Positions 15,001 through 27,084 of a DNA stretch of 64,000 nt are shown here, piece after piece. A program made the translations under genes and the position numbers. The stretch comes from Tachypleus tridentatus. Its lineage: Eukaryota; Arthropoda; Merostomata; Xiphosura; Limulidae. The notes under the pieces were generated by a model, which saw only the letters and a list, made by a program, of their open reading frames with translations, was not told the origin of the DNA and did not search any database. Within the stretch, counting starts at the first letter, position 1. Each line of letters starts with the position of its first letter. The stretch lies in assembly GCF_004210375.1 (NCBI RefSeq), contig NC_134829.1, positions 25,932,034 to 25,996,033 on the forward strand, given 5' to 3'.

Positions 15001-18000
15001 AGAAAGTTGGTAATCAAACACTCTCAAGTTAAACTGTCACACAGTTACACAAGAAAGTTGGTAATCAAACACTCTCAAGTTAAACTGTCACACAGTTACA
15101 CAAGAAAGTTGGTAATCAAACACTCTCAAGTTAAACTGTCACACAGTTACACAAGAAAGTTGGTAATCAAACACTCTCAAGTTAAACTGTCACACAGTTA
15201 CACAAGAAAGTTGGTAATCAAACACTCTCAAGTTAAACTGTCACACAGTTACACAAGAAAGTTGGTAATCAAACACTCTCAAGTTAAACTGTCACACAGT
15301 TACACAATAAAGTTGGTAATCAAACACTCTCAAGTTAAACTGTCACACAGTTACACATGAAAGTTGGTAATCAAACACTCTCAAGTTAAACTGTCACACA
15401 GTTACACATGAAAGTTGGTAATCAAACACTCTCAAGTTAAACTGTCACACAGTTACACAAGAAAGTTGGTAATCAAACACTCTCAAGTTAAACTGTCACA
15501 CAGTTACACAATAAAGTTGGTAATCAAACACTCTCAAGTTAAACTGTCACACAGTTACACAAGAAAGTTGGTAATCAAACACTCTCAAGTTAAACTGTCA
15601 CACAGTTACACAAGAAAGTTGGTAATCAAACACTCTCAAGTTAAACTGTCACACAGTTACACAAGAAAGTTGGTAATCAAACACTCTCAAGTTAAACTGT
15701 CACACAGTTACACAAGAAAGTTGGTAATCAAACACTCTCAAGTTAAACTGTCACACAGTTACACAAGAAAGTTGGTAATCAAACACTCTCAAGTTAAACT
15801 GTCACACAGTTACACAAGAAAGTTGGTAATCAAACACTCTCAAGTTAAACTGTCACACAGTTACACAAGAAAGTTGGTAATCAAACACTCTCAAGTTAAA
15901 CTGTCACACAGTTACACAAGAAAGTTGGTAATCAAACACTCTCAAGTTAAACTGTCACACAGTTACACAAGAAAGTTGGTAATCAAACACTCTCAAGTTA
16001 AACTGTCACACAGTTACACAAGAAAGTTGGTAATCAAACACTCTCAAGTTAAACTGTCACACAGTTACACAAGAAAGTTGGTAATCAAACACTCTCAAGT
16101 TAAACTGTCACACAGTTACACAAGAAAGTTGGTAATCAAACACTCTCAAGTTAAACTGTCACACAGTTACACAAGAAAGTTGGTAATCAAACACTCTCAA
16201 GTTAAACTGTCACACAGTTACACAAGAAAGTTGGTAATCAAACACTCTCAAGTTAAACTGTCACACAGTTACACAAGAAAGTTGGTAATCAAACACTCTC
16301 AAGTTAAACTGTCACACAGTTACACATGAAATTTGGTAATCAAACACTCTCAAGTTAAACTGTCACACAGTTACACAAGAAAGTTGGTAATCAAACACTC
16401 TCAAGTTAAACTGTCACACAGTTACACAAGAAAGTTGGTAATCAAACACTCTCAAGTTAAACTGTCACACAGTTACACAAGAAAGTTGGTAATCAAACAC
16501 TCTCAAGTTAAACTGTCACACAGTTACACAAGAAAGTTGGTAATCAAACACTCTCAAGTTAAACTGTCACACAGTTACACAAGAAAGTTGGTAATCAAAC
16601 ACTCTCAAGTTAAACTGTCACACAGTTACACAAGAAAGTTGGTAATCAAACACTCTCAAGTTAAACTGTCACACAGTTACACAAGAAAGTTGGTAATCAA
16701 ACACTCTCAAGTTAAACTGTCACACAGTTACACAAGAAAGTTGGTAATCAAACACTCTCAAGTTAAACTGTCACACAGTTACACAAGAAAGTTGGTAATC
16801 AAACACTCTCAAGTTAAACTGTCACACAGTTACACAAGAAAGTTGGTAATCAAACACTCTCAAGTTAAACTGTCACACAGTTACACATGAAAGTTGGTAA
16901 TCAAACACTCTCAAGTTAAACTGTCACACAGTTACACAAGAAAGTTGGTAATCAAACACTCTCAAGTTAAACTGTCACACAGTTACACAAGAAAGTTGGT
17001 AATCAAACACTCTCAAGTTAAACTGTCACACAGTTACACAAGAAAGTTGGTAATCAAACACTCTCAAGTTAAACTGTCACACAGTTACACAAGAAAGTTG
17101 GTAATCAAACACTCTCAAGTTAAACTGTCACACAGTTACACAAGAAAGTTGGTAATCAAACACTCTCAAGTTAAACTGTCACACAGTTACACAAGAAAGT
17201 TGGTAATCAAACACTCTCAAGTTAAACTGCCACACAGTTACAAAAAGTTGGTAATCAAGTCTCAAACTGTCACACAGTTACACAAGAAAGTTGGTAATCA
17301 AACACTCTCAAGTTAAACTGTCACACAGTTACACAAGAAAGTTGGTAATCAAACACTCTCAAGTTAAACTGTCACACAGTTACACAAGAAAGTTGGTAAT
17401 CAAACACTCTCAAGTTAAACTGTCACACAGTTACACAAGAAAGTTGGTAATCAAACACTCTCAAGTTAAACTGTCACACAGTTACACAAGAAAGTTGGTA
17501 ATCAAACACTCTCAAGTTAAACTGTCACACAGTTACACAAGAAAGTTGGTAATCAAACACTCTCAAGTTAAACTGTCACACAGTTACACAAGAAAGTTGG
17601 TAATCAAACACTCTCAAGTTAAACTGTCACACAGTTACACAAGAAAGTTGGTAATCAAACACTCTCAAGTTAAACTGTCACACAGTTACACAAGAAAGTT
17701 GGTAATCAAACACTCTCAAGTTAAACTGTCACACAGTTACACAAGAAAGTTGGTAATCAAACACTCTCAAGTTAAACTGTCACACAGTTACACAAGAAAG
17801 TTGGTAATCAAACACTCTCAAGTTAAACTGTCACACAGTTACACAAGAAAGTTGGTAATCAAACACTCTCAAGTTAAACTGTCACACAGTTACACAAGAA
17901 AGTTGGTAATCAAACACTCTCAAGTTAAACTGTCACACAGTTACACAAGAAAGTTGGTAATCAAACACTCTCAAGTTAAACTGTCACACAGTTACACAAG

Positions 18001-18300
18001 AAAGTTGGTAATCAAACACTCTCAAGTTAAACTGTCACACAGTTACACAAGAAAGTTGGTAATCAAACACTCTCAAGTTAAACTGTCACACAGTTACACA
18101 TGAAAGTTGGTAATCAAACACTCTCAAGTTAAACTGTCACACAGTTACACAAGAAAGTTGGTAATCAAACACTCTCAAGTTAAACTGTCACACAGTTACA
18201 CAAGAAAGTTGGTAATCAAACACTCTCAAGTTAAACTGTCACACAGTTACACAAGAAAGTTGGTAATCAAACACTCTCAAGTTAAACTGTCACACAGTTA
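1..18300 (+). repeat. 51-bp satellite array, homogeneous core
   Basis: Head-to-tail repeats of a 51-bp unit whose parts read GTTACACAAGAAAGTTGG, then TAATCAAACACTCTCAAG, then TTAAACTGTCACACA. About 360 copies lie here, and long runs are identical, so amplification or homogenisation is recent. Each unit holds a perfect 6-bp dyad, AACTGT-CAC-ACAGTT. Rare variants include AATCAAGCACT, CAGAAAAAAAG and short junction scars near 1490-1660, 9187-9260 and 11360-11540. Because 51 is a multiple of 3 and one frame lacks stops, it yields long artificial open frames (17-residue period) that begin without ATG and are reset by indels. The array starts before the window, so its true size is unknown. No gene is seen. 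Confidence 0.98.
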
Positions 18301-20183
18301 CACATGAAAGTTGGTAATCAAACACTCTCAAGTTAAACTGTCACACAGTTACACAATAAAGTTGGTAACCAAACACTCTCAAGTTAAACTGTCACACAGT
18401 TACACAATAAAGTTGGTAATCAAACACTCTCAAGTTAAACTGTCACACAGTTACACAATAAAGTTGGTAATCAAACACTCTCAAGTTAAACTGTCACACA
18501 GTTACACATGAAAATTCGGTAATCAAACACTCTCAAGTTAAACTGTCACTCAGTTACACAATAAAGTTGGTAATCAAACACTCTCAAGTTAAACTGTCAC
18601 ACAGTTACACAATAAAGTTGGTAATCAAACACTCTCAAGTTAAACTGTCACACAGTTACACAATAAAGTTGGTAATCAAACACTCTCAAGTTAAACTGTC
18701 ACACAGTTACACAATGAAAGTTGGTAATCAAACACTCTCAAGTTAAACTGTCACACAGTTACACATGAAAGTTGGTAATCAAACACTCTCAAGTTAAACT
18801 GTCACACAGTTACACAATAAAGTTGGTAATCAAACACTCTCAAGTTAAACTGTCACACAGTTACACATGAAAGTTGGTAATCAAACACTCTCAAGTTAAA
18901 CTGTCACACAGTTACACAATAAAGTTGGTAATCAAACACTCTCAAGTTAAACTGTCACACAGTTACACATGAAATTTGGTAATCAAACACTCTCAAGTTA
19001 AACTGTCACACAGTTACACAATAAAGTTGGTAATCAAACACTCTCAAGTTAAACTGTCACACAGTTACACATGAAAGTTGGTAATCAAACACTCTCAAGT
19101 TAAACTGTCACACAGTTACACATAAAAGTTGGTAATCAAACACTCTCAAGTTAAACTGTCACACAGTTACACAAGAAAGTTGGTAATCAAACACTCTCAA
19201 GTTAAACTGTCACACAGTTACACATGAAAGTTGGTAATCAAACACTCTCAAGTTAAACTGTCACAGTTACAGTTGGTAATCAAACATGAAAGTTAAACTG
19301 TCACACAGTTACACATGAAATTTGGTAATCAAACACTCTCAAGTTAAACTGTCACACAGTTACACATAAAAGTTGGTAATCAAACACTCTCAAGTTAAAC
19401 TGTCACACAGTTACACAAGAAAGTTGGTAATCAAACACTCTCAAGTTAAACTGTCACACAGTTACACAATAAAGTTGGTAATCAAACACTCTCAAGTTAA
19501 ACTGTCACACAGTTACACATGAAATTTGGTAATCAAACACTCTCAAGTTAAACTGTCACACAGTTACACATGAAAGTTGGTAATCAAACACTCTCAAGTT
19601 AAACTGTCACACAGTTACACAATGAAAGTTGGTAATCAAACACTCTCAAGTTAAACTGTCACACAGTTACACAATAAAGTTGGTAATCAAACACTCTCAA
19701 GTTAAACTGTCACACAGTTACACAAGAAAGTTGGTAATCAAACACTCTCAAGTTAAACTGTCACACAGTTACACATGAAAGTTGGTAATCAAGCACTCTC
19801 AAGTTAAACTGTCACTCAGTTACACAATAAAGTTGTTAACCAAACACTCTCAAGTTAAACTGTCACACAGTTACACATGAAATTTGGTAATCAAACACTC
19901 TCAAGTTAAACTGTCACACAGTTACACAATAAAGTTGGTAATCAAACACTCTCAAGTTAAACTGTCACACAGTTACACATGAAAGTTGGTAATCAAACAC
20001 TCTCAAGTTAAACTGTCACACAGTTACACAATAAAGTTGGTAATCAAACACTCTCAAGTTAAACTGTCACACAGTTACACATGAAATTTGGTAATCAAAC
20101 ACTCTCAAGTTAAACTGTCACACAGTTACACAATAAAGTTGGTAATCAAACACTCTCAAGTTAAACTGTCACACAGTTACACA
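18301..20183 (+). repeat. 51-bp satellite array, diverged edge
   Basis: Continuation of the same array, about 37 copies. The linker after ACACA now varies (ACAATAAAG, ACATGAAAG, ACATAAAAG, ACATGAAATTTGG) instead of the uniform ACAAGAAAG of the core. A few units are shortened, for example near 19260-19300. The last unit runs into unique DNA at about 20183. Higher variation at the edge fits unequal exchange, which homogenises the middle of an array but not its border. Confidence 0.95.
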
Positions 20184-20823
20184 GAAAGCTAGCAAGATAA
20201 ATACTTTAAGAATGACACAAGAAACTGGTAACCGATCACTGATGGGTAAAAACGTCACATGCATTTACCAACATTCACTGATCTAACAACTGAAATAAAG
20301 GATTAACCCGTTTGCTTACAAGACACTTTTTTAACAATTCAAATTAACATAGTTTTAAACTTGTTTCAATAAACTGTATTCTATCTAGTGTTAGCTGGTC
20401 TTTTGTCCTGGATATCGAAATTCTGATGGCGTGTATCTTTCCCTTTATTGTAAGCAGACATTTGGAAAACGAAGGAAAGGAAACGTGGATATTTTGTGGA
20501 TTTCTACGAAGCATTTTACTCGAGGTTTTGGGATCCAGTTGTGTGTGTGTGTGATGTAACATTGAAGGTCAAATCCCATATTTAGCTATGCATGAGTTGG
20601 CAGTGATGGATGTTGATGATTAGCCCCCTCTATTAACCATATAAAAATTAAGGACGGCTAGCGTTTGTGTAGATTTTCGCGATAAACTAAACTATTTATT
20701 GAACAGATAACATAATGGAAGTAAAAGAACCAAGGAAACAACCACTCAGAGGCGATAGCAGACATAATTATTATAAAAACGGCAGAAAGCGGAACAACTA
20801 CAAACTATTCTATCAATCTAGGG
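20184..20823. other. Array flank with an old SINE scrap
   Basis: Mostly unique AT-rich DNA with no supported gene. At about 20600-20700 a strongly diverged plus-strand piece of the main SINE body is visible (GATGATTAGCCCCC, then AAATTAAGGACGGCTAGCG, then a TTTTCGCGATAAA tail). A 72-residue minus-strand open frame at 20344-20562 shows no recognisable domain and is not called. Confidence 0.5.
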
Positions 20824-21221
20824 AAAATCAAACACTCTCAACCGATACCACAAGATAATTATCTCAAAAGCATAAAACACAATCACTGTTAGGAAATACC
20901 GCAACACAATTATCTTAAAAGCATAAAACACAATCACTGTCAGGAAGTACCACAACATAATTATCTTAAAAGCGTGTCCCCCAGTGGTTCAGCGGTAAGT
21001 CTGCGGACTTACAACGCTAAAATCCGGGTTTTGATACCCGTGGTGGGCAGAGCACAGATAATACATTATGTAGCTTTGTGCTTAATTCAAAACAACAACA
21101 ACTTAAAAGCATAAAACATAATCACTGTCAAGTGATACCATAACATGATTATTTTAAAAATCTAAAACACAATTACTCTCAGGAAATACCACAACATAAT
21201 TATTTTAAAAATCTAAATAGA
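20824..21221 (+). repeat. Degenerate 51-bp tandem repeats, interrupted by a SINE
   Basis: About five diverged units with key words AATCACTGTCAGGAAGTACC, CAACATAATTATCTTAAAAG and CATAAAACAC. Successive AATCACTG or AATTACTC words sit 51 bp apart (20881 to 20932, and 21120 to 21171). The first unit starts with AATCAAACACTCTCAA, a word also found in the large array, so the two look related. A SINE has inserted at 20974. Confidence 0.85.
20974..21101 (+). mobile_element. tRNA-like SINE, family 2, full length
   Basis: The head is tRNA-like (CCCCCAGTGGTTCAGCGGTA, B-box-like region near GGGTTTTGATACCC), followed by a short body (GGGCAGAGCACAGATA) and a tail of TTGTGCTTAATTCAAAACAA with CAA repeats. 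It is flanked by a 9-bp target-site duplication CTTAAAAGC at 20965-20973 and 21102-21110, so it retroposed into the degenerate tandem repeat. Not a functional tRNA gene. Confidence 0.85.
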
Positions 21222-22095
21222 TTATATTATGATATATTTTTACCAGAAACAGTCACTGATAGATTACATTATGATATATTTTTACCAGAAACAGTCACTG
21301 ATATATTACATTATGATATATTTTTACCAGAAACAGTCACTGATAGATTACATTATGATATATTTTTACCAGAAACAGTCACTGATAGATTACATTATGA
21401 TATATTTTTACCAGAAACAGTCACTGATAGATTACATTATGATATATTTTTTACCAGAAACAGTCACTGATAGATTACATTATGATATATTTTTACCAGA
21501 AACAGTCACTGATAGATTACATTATGATATATTTTTACCAGAAACAGTCACTGATAGATTACATTATGATATATTTTTACCAGAAACAGTCACTGATAGA
21601 TTACATTATGATATATTTTTACCAGAAACAGTCACTGATAGATTACATTATGATATATTTTTACCAGAAACAGTCACTGATAGATTACATTATGATATAT
21701 TTTTACCAGAAACAGTCACTGATAGATTACATTATGATATATTTTTACCAGAAACAGTCACTGATATATTACATTATGATATATTTTTACCAGAAACAGT
21801 CACTGATAGATTACATTATGATATATTTTTACCAGAAACAGTCACTGATAGATTACATTATGATATATTTTTACCAGAAACAGACACTGATAGATTACAT
21901 TATGATATATTTTTACCAGAAACAGTCACTGATAGATTACATTATGATATATTTTTACCAGAAACAGTCACTGATAGATTACATTATGATATATTTTTAC
22001 CAGAAACAGTCACTGATAGATTACATTATGATATATTTTTACCAGAAACAGTCACTGATAGATTACATTATGATATATTTTTACCAGAAACAGTC
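21222..22095 (+). repeat. 42-bp minisatellite array
   Basis: About 21 near-identical copies of a 42-bp unit with parts TTATGATATATTTTTACCAG, AAACAGTCACTG and ATAGATTACA. The unit contains the dyad CAGT-C-ACTG. One copy has an extra T near 21450. The period is divisible by 3, so two frames stay open for hundreds of codons; these are not genes. The unit shares word order with the degenerate 51-bp repeats immediately upstream (ACA-TCACTG, then ATA-ATT), which suggests descent from them. Confidence 0.95.
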
Positions 22096-22630
22096 TATGT
22101 TAGACGATATTATTGCACGACATTTTCAAAAAGTTGACAAAATGTATTTTGATTCTTCCACAATCACATAATTTTAAGAGGAAGTTATGAAAACAATAAC
22201 TGTCAGGTACTAGGTTATAACAGTTATGCGGAACGTAATATAATTTTTTAAATGATTATTAGAAAGAATAATGTAGTATAATTTAATCAAAATGGTGGTT
22301 AAAATACACTGTCATGTAATGATGTTGCATAATAATGCTTGAAGGTTAAAACAAAAACCTAAAACAGTTCTTATATTTACAGTTCTTATTATTCTTAAAC
22401 ATATATTATTATGTTAAAACCAAATGAAATATCCTGCATGACTGTATTACAAGGACGAATATAATTTACTATGGCTTGCAAAAACTCTGCACACACAAAA
22501 AAGCATCCTGGTCCATCAAGGACATCAAATCAGCAATGTAGGCCATCTTATACCATCAAGGACGTTATGTGGGTAATTAAACTCATCTAACTTGCTATAG
22601 ACCCATCTTTTTTTTTTTTTTTTTTGTATA
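22096..22630. other. Unit A spacer, homologous to unit B at about 46.15 kb
   Basis: No gene. The segment around 22170-22210 (TTTTAAGAGGAAGTTATGAA then AACTGTCAGG) matches unit B around 46165-46205 (TTTTACGAGGAAGTTATGAA then CACTGCCAG). This marks collinearity of the two segmental copies. A run of about 19 T lies at 22606-22625. Confidence 0.6.
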
Positions 22631-23527
22631 CGAGGGTGGACAAAAAGTGGTCCCCTTGAAAATGTTGTTAATTTGTTATAATTTTTATTAAATAATAGAA
22701 AACATATGTAAAACTATTTGTTTTTAAAATACAATCGACGGGATCTGTTGGAATATAATCTCAAACTCGAACTTAACACTAGCTTTGGAATATACCTGAA
22801 CTTATCATGATTTCAATTACATTTATCATAAAAAGTGTTGTGCAACTGCTGTAGTTTCTTAGATCTTCTTTCTCCAATTAGCCTACAAAATGATCAAACA
22901 AGTTGCTCTGCAATAATTGAACTTGAAAATGAAACTGAAAACAGCACAAACCAGCCTCACAAGATAACATTTAGTAACTTGGATTTCAGTATTGCTTTAC
23001 ATCGATGTTACATGCTTTCAATGAGTTTGTGTGAATATTCCTGAATGATTGACAGCATCCTTCTTTGGACACTTTGGGCACTCAATTCATCTTCAGTGTT
23101 TAGCTTGCGATCTTTTATTAAATCGGTTTAACTCAGTCCATAAATTTTCGATTGCATTGGTATCAGGTGACTGACCTAACCATTCCGTAACATTAATTCT
23201 CTTATTTCTCTTAAGATATCTTTTAACGACTCCACAATTGCGGAGAAACTTCTTTTATCATTTTCTAGACTAATTGGAATAAGAGGATCTAAGAAACTAC
23301 AGCACGTGCACAACGCCTTTTAAGAGAATATGTAACTAAAATCATAAAAAGTTCAGGTATTTACGAAAGCCAGTGTTTAAAATGGGATTTGAAATCGTAT
23401 TCGAACAGAGCTCTTCAAATGTGTTCTAAAAACGTACAGTTTTAGATATTTTACTGCTATCTAACAAAAGATATAACAAATTAACAACATTTTTTTTTTG
23501 GGGGGCACATTCTTTGTCCATCCCGTG
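22631..23527 (-). mobile_element. Tc1-like DNA transposon with long terminal inverted repeats, decayed
   Basis: The ends read CGAGGGTGGACAAAAAG (left) and CACGGGATGGACAAAG (right, reverse complement), each next to TA, the target duplication of Tc1/mariner elements. The inverted repeats are long: roughly 22640-22930 pairs with 23265-23520, with matches such as CTGTAGTTTCTTAGATC on both arms. Between them, on the minus strand around 23130-23200, is a transposase C-terminal relic reading LGQSPDTNAIENLWTELNRF, the family's SPDxNxIENLW motif with its catalytic Glu. The upstream catalytic region is missing, so it cannot be autonomous. Confidence 0.75.
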
Positions 23528-23529
23528 TA

Positions 23530-24149
23530 TACATATATATGTATTTTTTTTAGCGTGCTCGGACACAAATGAAATGAACAATTACATCATAAAGTTATAA
23601 TTTCTGGTAAATAAATGATTTCATTGTAACCATGACTGTCAGTCCGTTTCCATGTACAACTTGAAGGTCGTAGGATTTTATTATTTGTTGAAATATTTAA
23701 GGCCTGCCTAAAGATTAAACTTTTCTACATAATTACTTTATAAGAATAAAACCTGTTGTGTTTTTTGACAAAAACCAATCATAGATTGACTGACAGAATT
23801 AAATATGTATACGTGACGTTTCGGGAAATTTATGGGTTTGTACGAGAAAGATCTGCAGCTCAAGACGTCACCTATGAAATAAAATTGGTACTTGTAATAG
23901 CTGTACCTGGTGTTTGTTGTGCGATTTACTTGCGTTTCTTGTTATTAGTTAAGATTCGACACTTTAGCGAACGATTTTGTTTGTCAAATCCCTTAGGATT
24001 TGCAGGAAACACATTTTTTTTACTCTCAGAAACACGGAAGTCATGCAGAAAGATAGATGTCCAGTGTTTGAATGGCCAACGGTCAACACTGGACGATCCA
24101 TTACCTTTAGAGCAGATTGCAAAGCATACGAGGATTAACTTGTTTGGTT
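23530..24149. other. No gene supported
   Basis: AT-rich DNA. A 157-residue plus-strand open frame (23756-24229) runs into the neighbouring SINE and has no domain or splice support. A perfect 10-bp inverted repeat, GTCCAGTGTT and AACACTGGAC with a 16-bp loop, is at 24059-24094. Unit B has a diverged homologue around 47070-47110. Confidence 0.5.
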
Positions 24150-24392
24150 CATCAGTAATAATGACGGGTTTGAATCCCTGTCGTACCAAACATGCTCGCC
24201 CTTTTAGCCATGGGGGCGTTATAATGTGATGGTAAATCCCACTATTCGTTGGTAAAAGAGTAGCCCGAGAGTTGGCGGTGGGTGGTTATGACTAGCTGCC
24301 TTCCCTCTAGTCTTACACTGTTAAATTAGGGACGGATAGCGCAGATAGCCCTTAAGTAACTTTGCGCGAAATTCAAAACAAACAAACAGTAC
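24150..24392 (+). mobile_element. Main-family tRNA-derived SINE, truncated at the 5' end
   Basis: The B-box-like GGGTTTGAATCCC is followed by the usual body (CATGCTCGCCC, GGGGGCGTTATAATGTGA, GACTAGCTGCCTTCCCTCTA) and a tail TTTGCGCGAAATTCAAAACA with CAAA repeats. The tRNA-like 5' half is lost or diverged. Confidence 0.85.
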
Positions 24393-25983
24393 TAATGAAG
24401 ATCATGATGACGGACATCCTAAACGTCATCACAAGATGTTCAAAGTAAATAGGCCAAAAACCTATGATGGATTTGAAGGCACATCTGATAATGACCAATA
24501 TTCTGGTAACAGAGGAACGTCATTCAATGGCAAAGTAGTTGACAAGGGTTAGCCCCTGGGTAACCTGGCAAGATTTAAAATGAAAGTCGTAAAAAATAGT
24601 ACGTAGACTTAGCGCATAAAGAAGGAAAATGGAACAGAGGCCACGCTGGTCAACTGGAAGACTGGAGGAAAAATGGTGTAAGTGTGGGTGCGGAGGTAAC
24701 ATGATTGTATGTCAATAGGACAGATGTTGTTTACTTGTTGTTCTGAATTTAGTGTTTAACCGTCACAAGATGTTCTGAGCTAGAATTTGATGTTTGACTA
24801 TCACAACAATTTCAGATTTAAACTGTTACTATTTTATTACAAACGTATCAAATTAGTGTTTAGATTTTGCAAAAGTATAATTCATATGTTTTAACTGTCG
24901 TATAAAAACGGTTTGGCTTACACAGTATTATATTCAATACATAAGTTATCTGTATACAGTTTCTGTAATGTTTAAAGGTCCTCGTTTGTTACTTAGCTGA
25001 TCGTTTTATGACAGATGAAGTGCATTACTGTTACATATATTGTCATTTGTTCCGTAACTTTCAATCAGTACAGTTCCGTTAAATATACCACACAATTACT
25101 GGAATAAAATGCGAACTTTCAGTTCTTACAATGATGTTAGGTCTAGTATTCAACTTACGTATAAATATGTATATATGCATATACCATGGCTGTAATTTAC
25201 CTTTCTCTTCATACAATTTTATGATTTCCGGAATGTGATAAACGTGTAAAATTGATGTAATTTGATTAGATGTGCTATATAAGTGTTAGATATATAAAGG
25301 CAGTTACCGTAAAGGAAACTGGTTAATGAAAATTAAAAATATACGGGGAAGAAATTGTATTTATTTATTTTGTTATATTTGTCTCTTTATATATTCTGAA
25401 GATATTTAAACATTCTTTGTTAAACATTACTTGCTTCTCAGTGTTTTACATTATTGGAAATTTGTTTGGACGACACCAAATCCTAGACTTACGTTTGATC
25501 AAAGTTACCAAGTTCGTTGTTATTTGTTTTCACGACAATGGAAGTGACACATGGTTAATGTTCTACAAATGTTTAGCACACTATGACATTATTATTGTTA
25601 AATCCCAAGTAACAAAGGAGGGAGGTTTTACTGTCTTAACGGTTTTAAAGTGACATCATAGATAAATCTTTAGTAGACACACACTTGACTTGGAACTTAC
25701 CTGTTATAAGTTACAATGTCCGACGTTATTAGTTTTTGGTCTCGGCTAGAGTTTCGTTAGGTTAAAGGTCAGAAATAGTAATACTTCATGAAACACCTGG
25801 TGGCACGAGTACAAAGACGGTGTCATCAAATATCGTGAGCACGGTCGGCCTAGGTCAGTGATAAAAAAAACGTCCCTGGTGTAATAGTTTCAGAGTGAAT
25901 AACGTTTTATTTCAAGTTTAGTAACCTATTTTCTAGTTTTCTCTGACACAATACATCTTGACGTCATCTTAGGCTAAGTTCAG

Positions 25984-26079
25984 TATAAATAAGACATGCG
26001 ATGAAGAACTTTAACCAGTTTGCACAGAGCAGAAGCAGCTTATAATAAGTTCTGATTTTAACTCTACAGCTTAAATTAC
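25984..26079 (+). promoter_or_regulatory. Predicted core promoter and 5' UTR exon of gene A
   Basis: A TATA box, TATAAATA, lies at 25984-25991. An initiator-like CCAGTTT with its A at 26017 lies 33 bp downstream. A candidate non-coding first exon would run from about 26017 to 26079 and end at the donor GTAAGT (26080), joining the acceptor ATTCACAG that ends at 27858 just before the ATG exon. Spacing and elements are seen; use as a promoter is inference. The same TATA-to-CCAGTTT arrangement is kept in unit B at 49366-49399. Confidence 0.5.
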
Positions 26080-26200
26080 GTAAGTTGATATTTGGTGTAT
26101 CTATTGGTTTTATATCAGATAGAGCTGTCCCACAGTTTTTAGTTTTAACCCCATGGCTTGGAGATACGTGAATATACATTTTATCTTATGTATATACTTG
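26060..26200 (+). repeat. About 87-bp tandem pair with splice-donor-like core
   Basis: Two copies of a unit with a donor-like core: TTACGTAAGTTGATATTTG at 26080 and GATACGTGAATATA 88 bp later. Related copies sit in unit B at 49440-49560 and, expanded, at 52530-52910. Confidence 0.6.
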
Positions 26201-26570
26201 TATAATAATAGGTAGTTTTATCTCTTGAGCAGATATACAAGTATATTTAAGTATTTTGAGTTTGGTGTATATAAACATTACATTAATATATTCTCTATTT
26301 CAACAATACGCTAACTTTCCGCACTGTTTGACCTACGTGTGTGGTCAAATCAGATTAGGTTGGTCAAAACATCGAATGTTTCTCAATTCCTGATTTTATC
26401 TAAACACTTTACGTAGTTTTAGCAGCTGTATTGACCAAACAATAGCGACAGTTGAGATAGGTTAAGATTTCAGTTAAGATTTGTACAAACGAAAAAAATG
26501 TGACGTTTATAATTAAAAGGAATATGATTGTCACGAGAACAGTTTGTCCATGACATATCATAACTTCAGA

Positions 26571-26815
26571 AGTTTGTTTGGTTTAGAAACTTTGCGCAAG
26601 ACTTCTTGCGCATAACCGTCCCTAGCTGTGAACTAGTGGTAAGGCAGCCAGTCAACTACATCCACCGCCAACTCTTAAGTCACTTTTGGTTGGCATATTA
26701 GTGGAAGTTGACTGTAACTCTTTTAACACACCTTGATCCCAAAGTACGAAGCTTGCTTCATGAAAACAGACTGCGAATAATGAAACCTTGGATTCACAGA
26801 TAATTCTAACCACTA
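26571..26815 (-). mobile_element. Ancient main-family SINE, shared with unit B
   Basis: Diverged minus-strand SINE (GAAACTTTGCGCAAGAC, GTAAGGCAGCCAGTCAAC, CACCGCCAACTCTTAAG). Its counterpart at 53816-54065 sits in the same flank, so it inserted before the segmental duplication. Confidence 0.7.
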
Positions 26816-27022
26816 TCCTGCATTTGTGCCTTAGAAATTGTTTAAAAAGTAGATAATAACAATGTTGCTTATTCCTGTACTTATATTGTCCTTGTATATA
26901 TATACACAGACTTTTGATTAGTTGATTAGTCTATCAAATTTTCTTGATAAAAACTGGACGACTTAAAGATTTTGACTCATCTAGTGGCTTGTGATTTTCA
27001 AAACAGCCTCTCATCCTTGAAG

Positions 27023-27084
27023 AAAGATAGGGCACCCTACCTGAAATTTGTTTAAAGATAGGGCACCCTACCTGAAATTTGTTT
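27023..27084 (+). repeat. 31-bp exact direct duplication
   Basis: Two adjacent identical copies of a 31-bp word starting AAAGATAGGGCACCCTACCT, at 27023 and 27054. The word contains the palindrome AGGGCACCCT-like AGGG-CA-CCCT. It is not duplicated at the matching place in unit B. Confidence 0.85.

Noticed and set aside
21-18511. Long open frames of up to 871 residues with a 17-residue repeat
   Set aside because: They arise because the unit is 51 bp with one stop-free frame; they lack ATG starts, are reset by indels and show no codon-level signal.
1-20183. CRISPR array
   Set aside because: No unique spacers, no cas genes, and a eukaryotic setting with introns and SINEs.
1-20183. Centromere or telomere
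   Set aside because: The unit is not a telomere repeat, and the array sits next to genes and has single-copy paralogous counterparts; nothing in the sequence supports a centromere.
21229-22171. Repeat-protein-like frames of 302 and 229 residues
   Set aside because: By-products of a 42-bp DNA repeat; two overlapping frames are equally open and one copy's extra T shifts frame without effect.
23756-24229. 157-residue plus-strand open frame
   Set aside because: It runs into a SINE and has no domain or homologous frame in unit B.
25417-25653. 78-residue frame conserved as a 72-residue frame at 48822
   Set aside because: Similarity reflects DNA-level segmental duplication; the region lies upstream of the TATA box and there is no domain.
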